NCBI RefSeq assembly: GCF_000022485.1
Contig: NC_012623.1
Location: 2,666,674 to 2,730,673 of the forward strand
Reading direction: 5' to 3'
DNA from: Sulfolobus islandicus Y.N.15.51
Lineage (GTDB): Archaea; Thermoproteota; Thermoprotei_A; Sulfolobales; Sulfolobaceae
Length of the DNA stretch: 64,000 nucleotides
This document shows positions 29,849 to 38,153 of this stretch, in pieces. The notes beneath the pieces were generated by a model. The model ran no database searches. It saw only the letters and a list, made by a program, of their open reading frames with translations, and was not told the DNA's origin. The stretch's first letter is position 1. Each line of letters opens with the position of its first letter. Made by a program: the position numbers and the translations under genes.

Positions 29849-30094
29849 CTATTTACTTATCAATAACACGTATTTGCTACCTTCTTGCGATTCTTGGACG
29901 ATCTTTAAACCCCTCTTCTTACTCCACAAAGTAATGTCCTTTTTAGTAGCATCATCACCCAAAATAACCTTAACTGCTTCGCCCTCCCTCAACTCATCAA
30001 CAACACTAGACAACTCACCAATAGGCCCAGCACATGAAGAACTAGTTAGATCAAGCTCCTTATATATCTTAAGACTACTCAATTTTTGACTCAC
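29849..30094 (-). CDS. TusA-family sulfur carrier with CAGP active site
   Basis: An 81-residue TusA-like protein with a beta-alpha-beta-alpha-beta-beta fold. Position of the active cysteine is clear (LDLTSSSCAGPIGEL, Cys about residue 18), but the usual C-P-x-P is replaced by C-A-G-P. The C-terminal GLKIVQESQEGSKYVLLISK is the normal final hairpin. It heads the operon with the flavoprotein, DsrE and DUF1641 genes, so it probably accepts or donates persulfide in that set. Confidence 0.8.
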   Translation of the reverse strand: MSQKLSSLKIYKELDLTSSSCAGPIGELSSVVDELREGEAVKVILGDDATKKDITLWSKKRGLKIVQESQEGSKYVLLISK

Positions 30095-30252
30095 CTATAT
30101 TCTATGTTACATTCATACTTTATAAATATTACGTTTATTTCAACAATATATTTTTTCAAGAATGTTATTACTTAATTTAGTTATACCTAAAATTACAAAT
30201 GTTTTTAAATTTAAGTATTTCTATACTGTATATAATTATACATAAAACTACA

Positions 30253-30615
30253 TTATGAAATTATAAGCTGGAAATCTTTGTTAATCAAATCAGTGAAAGC
30301 GTAATGATGTTCCTCATCTCCAATCAATTTTATTGTGTTAGATAGTTTATCCCTAATGTTCAAATGAGGTGGAGATGCGCAATAACCACACACACCTAAT
30401 ACAATGCCTTCTCTTAACGCCTTTTCATAGGCCGGTCTTAATCCTTTATAGGGACTTTCAGATACTGGTATTTTAGTACCTAATCCATCAAAATAGACGT
30501 AAACCTCATGTCCTTCTTTCTTAAGCTCTACTGCATAATGTAGGGCATGAGCTGCCCTTATGGATTCAGATAGATTATTTGGATCATCCATTATTACGAA
30601 AAGAAGTTTAGTCAT
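30253..30615 (-). CDS. DsrE-like protein with paired cysteines
   Basis: A 120-residue DsrE/DsrF-superfamily protein. The N-terminal KLLFVIMDDPNN...RAAHALHYAVELKKEGHEVYVYFDG and the central GVCGYCASPP (Cys near residues 80 and 83) are visible. The C-x2-C pair could be the persulfide site or bind a metal. It is the first of the sulfur genes on this strand but is separated from tusA by 158 bases and so probably has its own promoter. Confidence 0.7.
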   Translation of the reverse strand: MTKLLFVIMDDPNNLSESIRAAHALHYAVELKKEGHEVYVYFDGLGTKIPVSESPYKGLRPAYEKALREGIVLGVCGYCASPPHLNIRDKLSNTIKLIGDEEHHYAFTDLINKDFQLIIS

Positions 30616-30669
30616 GTTTATTATTTCTCTTAATTAGTTTTAAAATTAACTATTTTTGCTTATTATAAA

Positions 30670-31980
30670 TTACTCTTTAATAACTACCCTCTTAGATTTA
30701 CCCTCAAATCTAGGCAATGTGCCCAAACTTACAAACTCCACTTCTGGCGTTACAAATGCTACTGTTCTAATTTCTTCTATCAGTTTTTCAACTAACTTTT
30801 CTGATGGTTTTTCAGTTTCTACTTTAATTATTAATCTATTCTCTCTATTAGTCTTATCGACAACTATTTGAAACTCTTTCACTTCCTCGTAAGACATTAA
30901 AACATTAGCAATAGCAGTAGGGAAAAGCTTAACCCCTTTATAGAATATAACATCATCTAATCTCCCCTTTAACATTCTGATCTTAGGAAACGGTATTTCA
31001 TCATCGCTTTCAATAAGACTAGTGATATCTCTTGTCCTATATCGGATTAGTGGCATCGCCTCTTTACTAAGCGTAGTTATCACCATTTCTCCTTCTTTAT
31101 CTTCAGAAACTCTCTCACCGGTCTCTGGGTCAATAATCTCAACCAAATAATGATCAGTCCATATATGTAACCATTCGTGATTATCGTCTGGACACTCTTG
31201 CGCAACTCCTGGTCCTAAAGCTTCAGTCAAACCATAAATTTCTAATGCTCTTCCTCCCCTAGTCTTTAGGCTTAATTCATCCTCAATTCTCTCCAACATC
31301 TCTTTCGTCATCGCCTCAGCACCGGGAATTGCTAGCCTAAGTTGCAATTCCTTCTCAGCATCTATGTTAAGTTTACGCAGAGTCTCAGCAACTAGTAATT
31401 CGTAAGAGGGAGTACCAGTTATTACAGTAGTTTTAAAATCCTTTAATGCTCTAGCTAACGCTTCTGTTCTACCGGTACTCCACGGCATTACCTTTGCACC
31501 TATTCTCTGAATACCTTGATGCAAACCTATCCCACCAGTGAATAGCCCGTAACCATAAATGTTCATAACAATATCGTTCTTTGTAACTCCGGCAGCGACT
31601 AGACTTCTTGCCACGAGGTTCGACCACACTTCAACGTCACTCCAGGTGTAAGCGTTTACTGTAGGAATTCCCGTCGTCCCAGACGTCATGTGCCATCCAA
31701 CTAAATTTTCAAAAGGTACTGCTAAGAAATCACCACCATGTGGATAAGCATGCCTCCTTAGATCATCCTTATATGTAAAAGGAAGTTTAACCAAATCTTC
31801 TGGGGCTTTTATATCATCTGGCGTTAATCCCCTTTCTTTAAACAACTTATGATAATATGGGGAATTTTCATAAACTCTCTTGATTAAACTCCTAAGTCTA
31901 AATCTCTGAACCTCTCTAACCTCTTCCTTAGTTAATGCCTTGGGATCTACCTCGTTATAAGTTAACTTAAGGCTCATCAA
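30670..31980 (-). CDS. phenylacetate-CoA ligase-like (PaaK family) enzyme
   Basis: A 436-residue adenylate-forming acyl-CoA ligase. The ATP motif MTSGTTGIPT lies near residue 98, GLTEALGPG near residue 249, and the A8-like region LKGRLDDVI near residue 348; the C-terminal lysine lies in FEGKSKRVV. It activates an aryl or short-chain acid to its CoA ester using ATP. Grouped with a DUF35 protein, thiolase, two crotonases and a PaaI thioesterase, it suggests aromatic or branched acid breakdown. The gene overlaps the DUF35 gene by four bases. Confidence 0.85.
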   Translation of the reverse strand: MMSLKLTYNEVDPKALTKEEVREVQRFRLRSLIKRVYENSPYYHKLFKERGLTPDDIKAPEDLVKLPFTYKDDLRRHAYPHGGDFLAVPFENLVGWHMTSGTTGIPTVNAYTWSDVEVWSNLVARSLVAAGVTKNDIVMNIYGYGLFTGGIGLHQGIQRIGAKVMPWSTGRTEALARALKDFKTTVITGTPSYELLVAETLRKLNIDAEKELQLRLAIPGAEAMTKEMLERIEDELSLKTRGGRALEIYGLTEALGPGVAQECPDDNHEWLHIWTDHYLVEIIDPETGERVSEDKEGEMVITTLSKEAMPLIRYRTRDITSLIESDDEIPFPKIRMLKGRLDDVIFYKGVKLFPTAIANVLMSYEEVKEFQIVVDKTNRENRLIIKVETEKPSEKLVEKLIEEIRTVAFVTPEVEFVSLGTLPRFEGKSKRVVIKE

Positions 31981-32360
31981 ACCACCTCGCCAATTATTCT
32001 CGTGCCATCCGTAATTAGTCTTACCTTACCACCCACCTTAGGCTGGCCTTTAATCCACGCCATTAGATTTATCCCATCTTTCGCCCTCACTATTCCTATA
32101 ATGTAATCCTCATAATTTTCGAAACCTTGGGGTTTCTGAGATACTATACTATATGTCATTATTTCACCCTCATTAGATACCTTAATCCACTCCATCTCGT
32201 TCTTGCCACAATTGTAACAATCCTTTTGAGGGGGAAAGTAGACCGAACCGCAATTCTTACATCTAGTAGCTACGATTTCCCCTCGCTTTACAGCTTCAAT
32301 AAATTCGTCGGGGTACTTAATCTTGTACTTTATTGATAACGGTATTGCGTCTACTTGCAT
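31977..32360 (-). CDS. DUF35 OB-fold zinc-ribbon protein (thiolase partner)
   Basis: A 127-residue DUF35 protein. A rubredoxin-like zinc ribbon (CKNCGSVYFPPQKDCYNCG, about residues 34-52) is followed by an OB fold (GEIMTYSIV...PKVGGKVRLI). DUF35 proteins bind acyl-CoA and pair with a thiolase or HMG-CoA synthase encoded beside them; the thiolase gene lies six bases upstream. Together they would form an acyl-CoA condensing or cleaving complex. Confidence 0.85.
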   Translation of the reverse strand: MQVDAIPLSIKYKIKYPDEFIEAVKRGEIVATRCKNCGSVYFPPQKDCYNCGKNEMEWIKVSNEGEIMTYSIVSQKPQGFENYEDYIIGIVRAKDGINLMAWIKGQPKVGGKVRLITDGTRIIGEVV

Positions 32361-32366
32361 TCAAGA

Positions 32367-33530
32367 TCACCTTCTTAAAACCATAACATATGCAAAGTGA
32401 CCAGTACCGCCTACATTGTGGACAAGCCCGATATACTTTTTAAGAGGCTGTTGTAATTTGTCAGCCTCATCCCTCAATTGTTTAGTTATCTCGTAAATCA
32501 TCGAAAGTCCAGTAGCCCCTAATGGATGTCCCTTAGCTTTTAGACCACCGAATAAATTCACTCCTACTTTGCCTCCTTTCTCGCTTTGCCCCTCTTCTAT
32601 GAACTTGCCTCCCTTTCCCTTTTCTGTAAAACCTAAATCTTCATATCCCATTATCTCAGCAATTGTAAATGCGTCATGTACTGTTGCTACTTCAATATCG
32701 TTAGGAGTTACCTTAGCCATGTTATAAGCTTGCCTTGCCGCCAATTGAGTCGCTTTAAATCCAACCCACTCTCCCCTTCTTGCAACGTAAGCGTAGTCAT
32801 TCGCATAGCCAATTCCAGTTATCCAAACCGGGGAATCAATTTTCAATTCCTTCACTTTCTCCTCTGATGCAAATATTGCAGTGGCCGAACCATCACTTAT
32901 GGGACAAGAGTCAAGTAGCTTTATTGGCCATGAGATTGCTCTGGACTTGAGAACTTCTTCTACGGTGACTGGTTTTTGAAAGTGGGCTTTAGGGTTCATT
33001 GCACCGTACTTATGCGCTTTTACCGAAACTAGAGCCATCTGCTCTTCAGTCGTACCATAAACTGCCATATGTCTTGTGGCATAAAGGGCGTAATAGGTTG
33101 GGAAGGTGGTTCCATAAAAGTGGTATTCCCATTGATAATTACCCCCTCTACCTCCTATTGCCAACGATGTTGAAGTGTCAACTTCAGTCATCTTATCAAC
33201 TCCTACAGCAATTGCCATATCAACTAAGCCTGAAGCGACAGCGGTATATGCAGATAAGCTTGCGGCTAATCCCGTTGCACACATTGCCTCTACACGTAAG
33301 GGAACCTTCCCTGTCAATCCAGAGTATTCAGCAACAATTGGAGCAGGGTATAATTCTATACCCCTATAAGCAGTACTACCTACAACGACTAGTTCTATAT
33401 CAGTTTGAGATACGCCACTATCATTTAATGCTTCTTTAATAGATTCCCAAGCTAACTCTTGAACGGAAACGTCATCTCTTCTCCCGAATTTTGAATTACC
33501 TACTCCTATTACAGCGACTCTTCTTGTCAT
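32367..33530 (-). CDS. thiolase (SCP-x type acetyl-CoA acetyltransferase)
   Basis: A 387-residue archaeal thiolase. The nucleophile Cys is in EAMCATGLAAS (about residue 86), the active-site His in TVHDAFTIAE (about residue 286) and the C-terminal GGLKAKGHPLGATG (about residue 338). It cleaves 3-ketoacyl-CoA or condenses acetyl-CoA. It works with the DUF35 protein just downstream. The gene is transcribed divergently from the crotonase operon through a 60-bp shared promoter. Confidence 0.88.
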   Translation of the reverse strand: MTRRVAVIGVGNSKFGRRDDVSVQELAWESIKEALNDSGVSQTDIELVVVGSTAYRGIELYPAPIVAEYSGLTGKVPLRVEAMCATGLAASLSAYTAVASGLVDMAIAVGVDKMTEVDTSTSLAIGGRGGNYQWEYHFYGTTFPTYYALYATRHMAVYGTTEEQMALVSVKAHKYGAMNPKAHFQKPVTVEEVLKSRAISWPIKLLDSCPISDGSATAIFASEEKVKELKIDSPVWITGIGYANDYAYVARRGEWVGFKATQLAARQAYNMAKVTPNDIEVATVHDAFTIAEIMGYEDLGFTEKGKGGKFIEEGQSEKGGKVGVNLFGGLKAKGHPLGATGLSMIYEITKQLRDEADKLQQPLKKYIGLVHNVGGTGHFAYVMVLRR

Positions 33531-33560
33531 ATTGGACTAACCAAGATTTCTTACAATACT

Positions 33561-33570
33561 AAACTATATA
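33561..33570 (+). promoter_or_regulatory. TATA box of the crotonase operon
   Basis: AAACTATATA-AAC is centred about 25 nt before the ATG at 33592, which fits a leaderless start and supports that ATG over the internal one at 33613. The same 61-bp gap drives the thiolase gene on the other strand. Confidence 0.55.
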
Positions 33571-33591
33571 AACTTTTGTGAATAGTACTAT

Positions 33592-34389
33592 ATGCGGGTG
33601 AATTACATATATATGTATAGTACAATACAAATAGAAGCTAGAGAAAATATAGCAATTATAAAACTTAACAGACCAGATAAGTTAAATGCAATCAATTTCC
33701 AGATGGTTGATGAATTAGTTGATGCCTTGAATAAGTTAGATAGTGATGACAAGATTAAGGTCATAATAATAACAGGAAATGGTAAAGCGTTTTCTGCTGG
33801 AGCAGATGTTAAAGAAATGCTGGAAACACCTCTCGAGGAGATAATGAAAAAGGGTCATATGCCATTATGGGAAAAATTGAGGACATTTAAAAAACCAGTG
33901 ATAGCTGCATTAAATGGCATTACAGCTGGAGGTGGGCTGGAATTGGCAATGGCTTGTGATATCATAATTGCTTCAGAATCTGCAAAATTAGGTCAACCGG
34001 AAATAAACTTAGGAATCATGCCAGGAGCAGGGGGAACTCAGAGATTAACTAGGGTATTAGGAAAGTATAAGGCTATGGAGCTAGTACTCACTGGGAAGTT
34101 AATTGACTCTAAAGAAGCGGAAAGATACGGTTTAGTGAACAAGGTAGTACCAGATAATGCGTTAATTGACGAGGCAATTAGGTTAGCAAAGGAAATAGCT
34201 GAAAAACCAATGATATCCTCGATGTTAGCCAAAGAGGCTGTTGCCAAAGCGTGGGATACCTTACTACAACAAGGATTGGATTTCGAAAGAAGGAATTTCT
34301 ATTTGGCTTTAAGCTCGGAGGAAGCTAAAGAAGGTATGAGAGCGTTTTTAGAGAAGAGAAAGCCCAGGTGGGAGAATGATAAAAGTTGA
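33592..34389 (+). CDS. enoyl-CoA hydratase
   Basis: A 265-residue crotonase. The oxyanion-hole motifs AFSAGADVKEM and NGITAGGGLELAMACD are present. Both catalytic glutamates can be placed: one in GGLELA (about residue 119) and one in QPEINLGIMPGAGG (about residue 141). It hydrates 2-enoyl-CoA in beta-oxidation. The next crotonase overlaps it by 14 bases. Confidence 0.88.
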   Translation: MRVNYIYMYSTIQIEARENIAIIKLNRPDKLNAINFQMVDELVDALNKLDSDDKIKVIIITGNGKAFSAGADVKEMLETPLEEIMKKGHMPLWEKLRTFKKPVIAALNGITAGGGLELAMACDIIIASESAKLGQPEINLGIMPGAGGTQRLTRVLGKYKAMELVLTGKLIDSKEAERYGLVNKVVPDNALIDEAIRLAKEIAEKPMISSMLAKEAVAKAWDTLLQQGLDFERRNFYLALSSEEAKEGMRAFLEKRKPRWENDKS

Positions 34390-35125
34390 GAGTAGGGAAG
34401 GTTATGCAATAGTCACAATGAGTAGAGCTGATAAACTAAATGCATTGAACTTGCAAATGAGAAATGAATTTATATCAAAACTTAAGCAAATTAACGCGGA
34501 TCCGAAAATTAGGACTGTAATAGTAACTGGAGAAGGAAGGGCATTTTGTGTGGGAGCTGACGTAAATGAGTTCGCTCCGGATTTCGCCATAGACTTACGG
34601 GAGACATTTTATCCAATAATTAGGGAGATTCGTTTCTCAGATAAAATCTATATAGCTGCAATAAATGGCATTACAGCTGGAGCTTGTATAGGAATAAGCT
34701 TATCTACAGATTTTAAATTCGCCAAGCGTGATGTGAAATTCGTTACTGCATTTCAAAGACTTGGGCTAGCTTCAGATACTGGAGTAGCCTATTTCCTTTT
34801 GAAGTTGACTAGAGATCAAAGAGCTTATGAAATAGCTGTCCTAGGTGGGGAATTCACTGCTGAAGAGGCTGAGAGATGGGGCCTATTGAAGGTATCAGAA
34901 AATCCGCTTCACGATGCTGAGGAGATGGCGAATAGAATAAATAATGGACCATTTCAGTCTTATATTGCTGCAAAGAGGATGGCTAATCTAGTATTATATA
35001 ATGATCTAGAAAGGTTCTTAGAGTACGAATCCGCCATACAAGGTTATTTAGGCAAAACGGAAGATTTTAAAGAAGGTATATCATCGTTCAAAGAGAAAAG
35101 AGAGCCTAAATTTAAGGGAATTTAA
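34376..35125 (+). CDS. PaaG-like enoyl-CoA isomerase (crotonase family)
   Basis: A 249-residue crotonase that lacks both hydratase glutamates: the positions read ITAGACIGISLS and FQRLGLASDTG. The Asp in ASDTG (about residue 136) agrees with isomerases of the PaaG/ECI kind, which keep an Asp at this place. It therefore probably shifts a double bond or isomerises a ring epoxide-CoA rather than hydrating. Its partners are the ligase and PaaI-type thioesterase nearby. Confidence 0.8.
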   Translation: MIKVESREGYAIVTMSRADKLNALNLQMRNEFISKLKQINADPKIRTVIVTGEGRAFCVGADVNEFAPDFAIDLRETFYPIIREIRFSDKIYIAAINGITAGACIGISLSTDFKFAKRDVKFVTAFQRLGLASDTGVAYFLLKLTRDQRAYEIAVLGGEFTAEEAERWGLLKVSENPLHDAEEMANRINNGPFQSYIAAKRMANLVLYNDLERFLEYESAIQGYLGKTEDFKEGISSFKEKREPKFKGI

Positions 35126-35500
35126 ATGCTGAAAGAAAGTCCTTTCCTTAAATTTCTTGACATAGAATTAGAGGAGATAAGGGAAGGTTATGCTAGAGTT
35201 TCTGGAGTTATAACTAAAGATTTCCTAAACGTGCATAACACTGCCCATGGCTCGTTTATCTTCGCTATTGCTGATGCCGCTTTCGAGTACGTTAGTAACT
35301 TTACCCGTGATTCAGTAGCCTTACATATGGATATTGATTTTAGAAGACTTGTAAAAGAAGGAGAGAAAGTTATAGCAGAGGCATTTGAGGAGAGTACCGG
35401 AAAAACTACTTCTCTATATAGAATAATTGTAAAAAATGAAGAGGGAAAACTTGTAGCATACGTTACTGCTTTAGTTTTCCATCTAGACGATAGAAAGTGA
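35126..35500 (+). CDS. PaaI-type hotdog-fold thioesterase
   Basis: A 124-residue hotdog protein. NVHNTAHGSFIFAIADAAFEY contains the family motif H-G-x-x-x-x-x-x-D-x-x (HGSFIFAIADA). It hydrolyses a (hydroxy)phenylacetyl- or short acyl-CoA, often as a rescue enzyme for dead-end CoA esters. Its ATG directly follows the stop of the isomerase gene, so it belongs to that operon. Confidence 0.88.
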   Translation: MLKESPFLKFLDIELEEIREGYARVSGVITKDFLNVHNTAHGSFIFAIADAAFEYVSNFTRDSVALHMDIDFRRLVKEGEKVIAEAFEESTGKTTSLYRIIVKNEEGKLVAYVTALVFHLDDRK

Positions 35501-35621
35501 AGAAAATGTCGCCATTGACCTATTTTGCTTTTAAGACGTGTTTGCAAAGTCATATTTTACACTCTTACTCTAAGATGAGATCCCTTATATAAATTTAGGT
35601 TAATAACAACATTATCTTATA
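35501..35621. other. spacer behind paaI
   Basis: An AT-rich spacer of about 120 bases up to the left end of the IS630-type element. It holds a TTTTGCTTTT stretch near 35522 that may end the crotonase-operon transcript. Nothing else is seen. Confidence 0.3.
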
Positions 35622-35682
35622 TATAGTCTTTTTCATAATAGCTGCAACGGGGGCTAAAAGGGAGTTAAATCTAGTGTTAGTA

Positions 35683-36733
35683 ATGGGAGCTGTTGGGCTG
35701 AGTGTGCTAAGGACCTTAATTCGCTTTGAACCCAACAGCCCTCAAGATATATTAGACAAAATGCACTATTAAAACTAAATGAGTGTGCTAAGGACCTTAA
35801 AAAGGAAGCTAATTAGCAAGAAGCCCAAGAACCTAAACGAGACAAAAGCTAGGGCAATACTTGGAAGGAATGAAAATTAGCGAAATAGCAAAAATACTAC
35901 AAGTTCACAAGAGCACAAGTGGATCGACGAATTCGAAAAGGAGGGAGAAAAATGCCTATTCCACAAGGAAAGAAAAGGAAGAAAAAAGAAGGTAAACAAG
36001 AGGGAAATAAAGGTAGAAGAAATACAAGGAAAAACCATATGGGAAGCAAAAACATAGAGGAGAAATTCAACTTAAAAATAAGCTACAGCTTGGAGAATAG
36101 CGAGAAAAAGACTGAAAATACCCTACATAAAACCCTACAAGATCGACAAGCCAATAGATGCTGACTTAGGGAGAGGTTTAGGGGTGTTATTAAGAAGGGT
36201 GTAAAAGTGTTTTTCATGGACGAGTCTGGTATTCGTCATGATCCCTCTAGGGTTTATATGTTGTTAGGGTTGATTATCCAAGTGTTAATATTCTAGCTTG
36301 TATTCCCTTGTTTGATGGTAAGCCTTGTTTTATGCTCACAATGTTGATTCTAGGGTCTTTGTTGAGTTTCTTTACTTGCTTAGGGTTAGGAATTCTGGTA
36401 ATGTCGTGTTGATAATGCTAAGTTTCACAAGTCTTCTTATGTTCTCGCTACTGCTTCTAGGCTTAACATTACTTTGCTTTTCTTGCCTCCCTATTCTCCG
36501 GATTTAAACCCAATTGAGTTGGTTTGGAAGGATTTGAAGCGTTGGGTTAATACTTATTATTACTCGTGTTATGCTCTAGAATTGAGGATGAGTTCTATTA
36601 TTTGGTTTCTAAGGGTAATTATACTAGGTATTGGATTAATAAGTTTCATGACATGCTTGAGGAAGGTATAAGTATGGGAAAATTTTTCTCATATTTGATT
36701 TATTATCTATTAACAAGTTTTATCTCACAATAA
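35683..36733 (+). pseudogene. broken IS630-type transposase
   Basis: Pieces of one DDE transposase can be read across frames: an N-terminal HTH (GMKISEIAKILQVHKST at 35863-35917), then after a frameshift WIDEFEKEGEKCLFHKE, the first catalytic Asp in VFFMDESGIRHDPSR (about 36210), VDNAKFHKSS (about 36408), and LFLPPYSPDLNPIELVWK with the final Glu (about 36477-36530). At least four frame breaks and several stops separate the pieces. One extra G is visible near 35865, and two bases are missing or changed near 35918. Confidence 0.8.
35699..35800 (+). repeat. 20-bp direct repeat with 61-bp insert inside the IS630 remnant
   Basis: TGAGTGTGCTAAGGACCTTA occurs at 35699-35718 and again at 35780-35799, separated by 61 bases of unrelated sequence. 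Joining the copies restores the transposase N-terminus (SVLRTLKRKLISKK). A GCTGTTGGG/CCCAACAGC inverted repeat (arms near 35690 and 35730) overlaps the first copy. Confidence 0.55.
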
Positions 36734-36815
36734 TACAAGCTTTTCTCAATGTTTTTCTATATTTTGTATTGAGGGAAGTTAAAAGCCTGTTGCAACTATT
36801 ATGAAAAAGACTATA

Positions 36816-37100
36816 TTAGTATTACTTGGGTGAACACGGAATTTTCTACCTAGTTCCCATGCGATCACACAAGGAATACTCCCTCTCTCACTCTAAAAAG
36901 GCATTATACAAGATATTCTCTCAATAAAGCATAAATAATTCATATAATTTGCTTCAAATTAACAAAATCATTATCCACACTCAGATAATGAGAGAAATCT
37001 AATTTCCATCCTTTTTATAGTGTACCTAATCTTCATTAATTTCGTAAAGTATCTGGAAAAACTTATATATTAGAATCAATAACATATATATGGTGAACGG
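36816..37100 (+). promoter_or_regulatory. promoter and leader of the R2-like gene
   Basis: About 285 bases without a gene. Most is AT-rich DNA; a TATA box (ACTTATATAT, 37061-37070) predicts a start near 37090, followed by GGTGA (37092-37096), a Shine-Dalgarno sequence five bases before the ATG at 37101. Upstream of the box I see no further structure. Confidence 0.45.
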
Positions 37101-38111
37101 ATGGATATAAATTATGAGAATGATCCAATATATCCAGAGAATAATGTGTATCCACCAACATGGGAGTTTGATGACGAGAAAGCTATGAGACTTTATAGGA
37201 GAGCTAAAAAGGAGCAGTGGGACGAGGAAGATTTAAACTGGAAAAAGTACGAGGAAATAGTTTCAGGCCTTGATAGAAAACAGAGATTGGCGTTAGCGTA
37301 CTGGTGGGCTCTGCTATCTAACTTCGATAATGCGACACCGGTATTCGCTTACGCATTAGTTAAAGCCAGTGAAAGGAGTCTACCAGTAACTATCAGAGCT
37401 CTCCTAACAACCATAACTTATGATGAAAATAGGCATAACGTATTGTGCGGATTTGCAATAGATAAGGCTATGAAAGGATTTCCCTTTAATTTCAAACCGC
37501 AGGATGATTTGGAAAGAAAGGCTAAACTTAATGTCGAGTGGGTTTGGTGGAATGGTTCTAGATATTGGAAAGGTTATGTTGAAGCTTATAATAAATACAC
37601 ATTGGATATTTTATTTACCTCATTTATGATGGGCGAAGCAGCAGCTACAACAGTATTTAGCGGAATGAAGGATAAGACTAAAATACCTACCTTTAAGGAT
37701 ACCTTCAGAAATCTAACTGTAGACGAGACTAGACATTATGCTTTTACTTATCTTATATTAAATAATAACTTGAATAAGATGAATGAAGAGAAGAAAATGT
37801 TTGTAACTAAACAGATGAGAGCTGGATTTGTATTCCTATCACTGATAACTTATAAGCCTCCTAAGGAGTTCTGGAAATTACCTCCTTGGTATGAGGAGGT
37901 ACATGAGAAAATGGAGGAGCTAGCAATTGATGCTGGTTTAGGATTACCAACAATAGAGGAGAGAGAAAGGATATGGAGAGAGGCTGTAGCGAGAGTTGCT
38001 AGCAATGTTAAGAGGTTTAACGTTAAGGTTCCATCAATGCCAGAGATTGGCATAAATGGGGACGAGGATATAGAACTAAAAGAAGACGATTTAGTAGCTG
38101 CAATATTCTAA
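37101..38111 (+). CDS. R2-like ferritin-fold diiron protein
   Basis: A 336-residue protein of the ribonucleotide-reductase R2/R2lox-like ferritin superfamily. Two E-x2-H motifs (TYDENRHNVL near residue 113; TVDETRHYAF near residue 211), a carboxylate in MMGEAAATT (about residue 178) and an Asp in LSNFDNATPV (about residue 75) give the six-ligand diiron set. A short Glu/Asp-rich tail closes the protein. It may be a ligand-binding oxidase or a fatty acid or hydrocarbon oxidase; the lack of a neighbouring R1 gene argues against a standard reductase subunit. Confidence 0.7.
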   Translation: MDINYENDPIYPENNVYPPTWEFDDEKAMRLYRRAKKEQWDEEDLNWKKYEEIVSGLDRKQRLALAYWWALLSNFDNATPVFAYALVKASERSLPVTIRALLTTITYDENRHNVLCGFAIDKAMKGFPFNFKPQDDLERKAKLNVEWVWWNGSRYWKGYVEAYNKYTLDILFTSFMMGEAAATTVFSGMKDKTKIPTFKDTFRNLTVDETRHYAFTYLILNNNLNKMNEEKKMFVTKQMRAGFVFLSLITYKPPKEFWKLPPWYEEVHEKMEELAIDAGLGLPTIEERERIWREAVARVASNVKRFNVKVPSMPEIGINGDEDIELKEDDLVAAIF

Positions 38112-38153
38112 ATTCGCAAACCTTTTTAGTAGGTCTTTAATTTTTATATATTA

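Larger units (their letters stand above)
35622..36815 (+). mobile_element. decayed IS630-family element (ISC1048/ISC1078 type)
   Basis: About 1.19 kb bounded by inverted repeats of about 28 bp with one or two differences. TATAGTCTTTTTCATAATAG begins the left end at 35622, and its complement ends at 36815. The outer TA on both sides fits the TA target duplication of IS630 elements. The transposase inside is broken by several frameshifts and stop codons, so the copy cannot move itself. It inserted between the acyl-CoA module and the R2-like gene. Confidence 0.8.

Noticed and set aside
32999-33439. 146-codon plus-strand frame within the thiolase gene
   Set aside because: Antisense of a well-conserved thiolase; no start signal and unlikely composition.
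35870-36164. Functional basic protein in the IS630 region
   Set aside because: The Lys/Arg-rich frame is a frameshifted part of the transposase and not a gene of its own.
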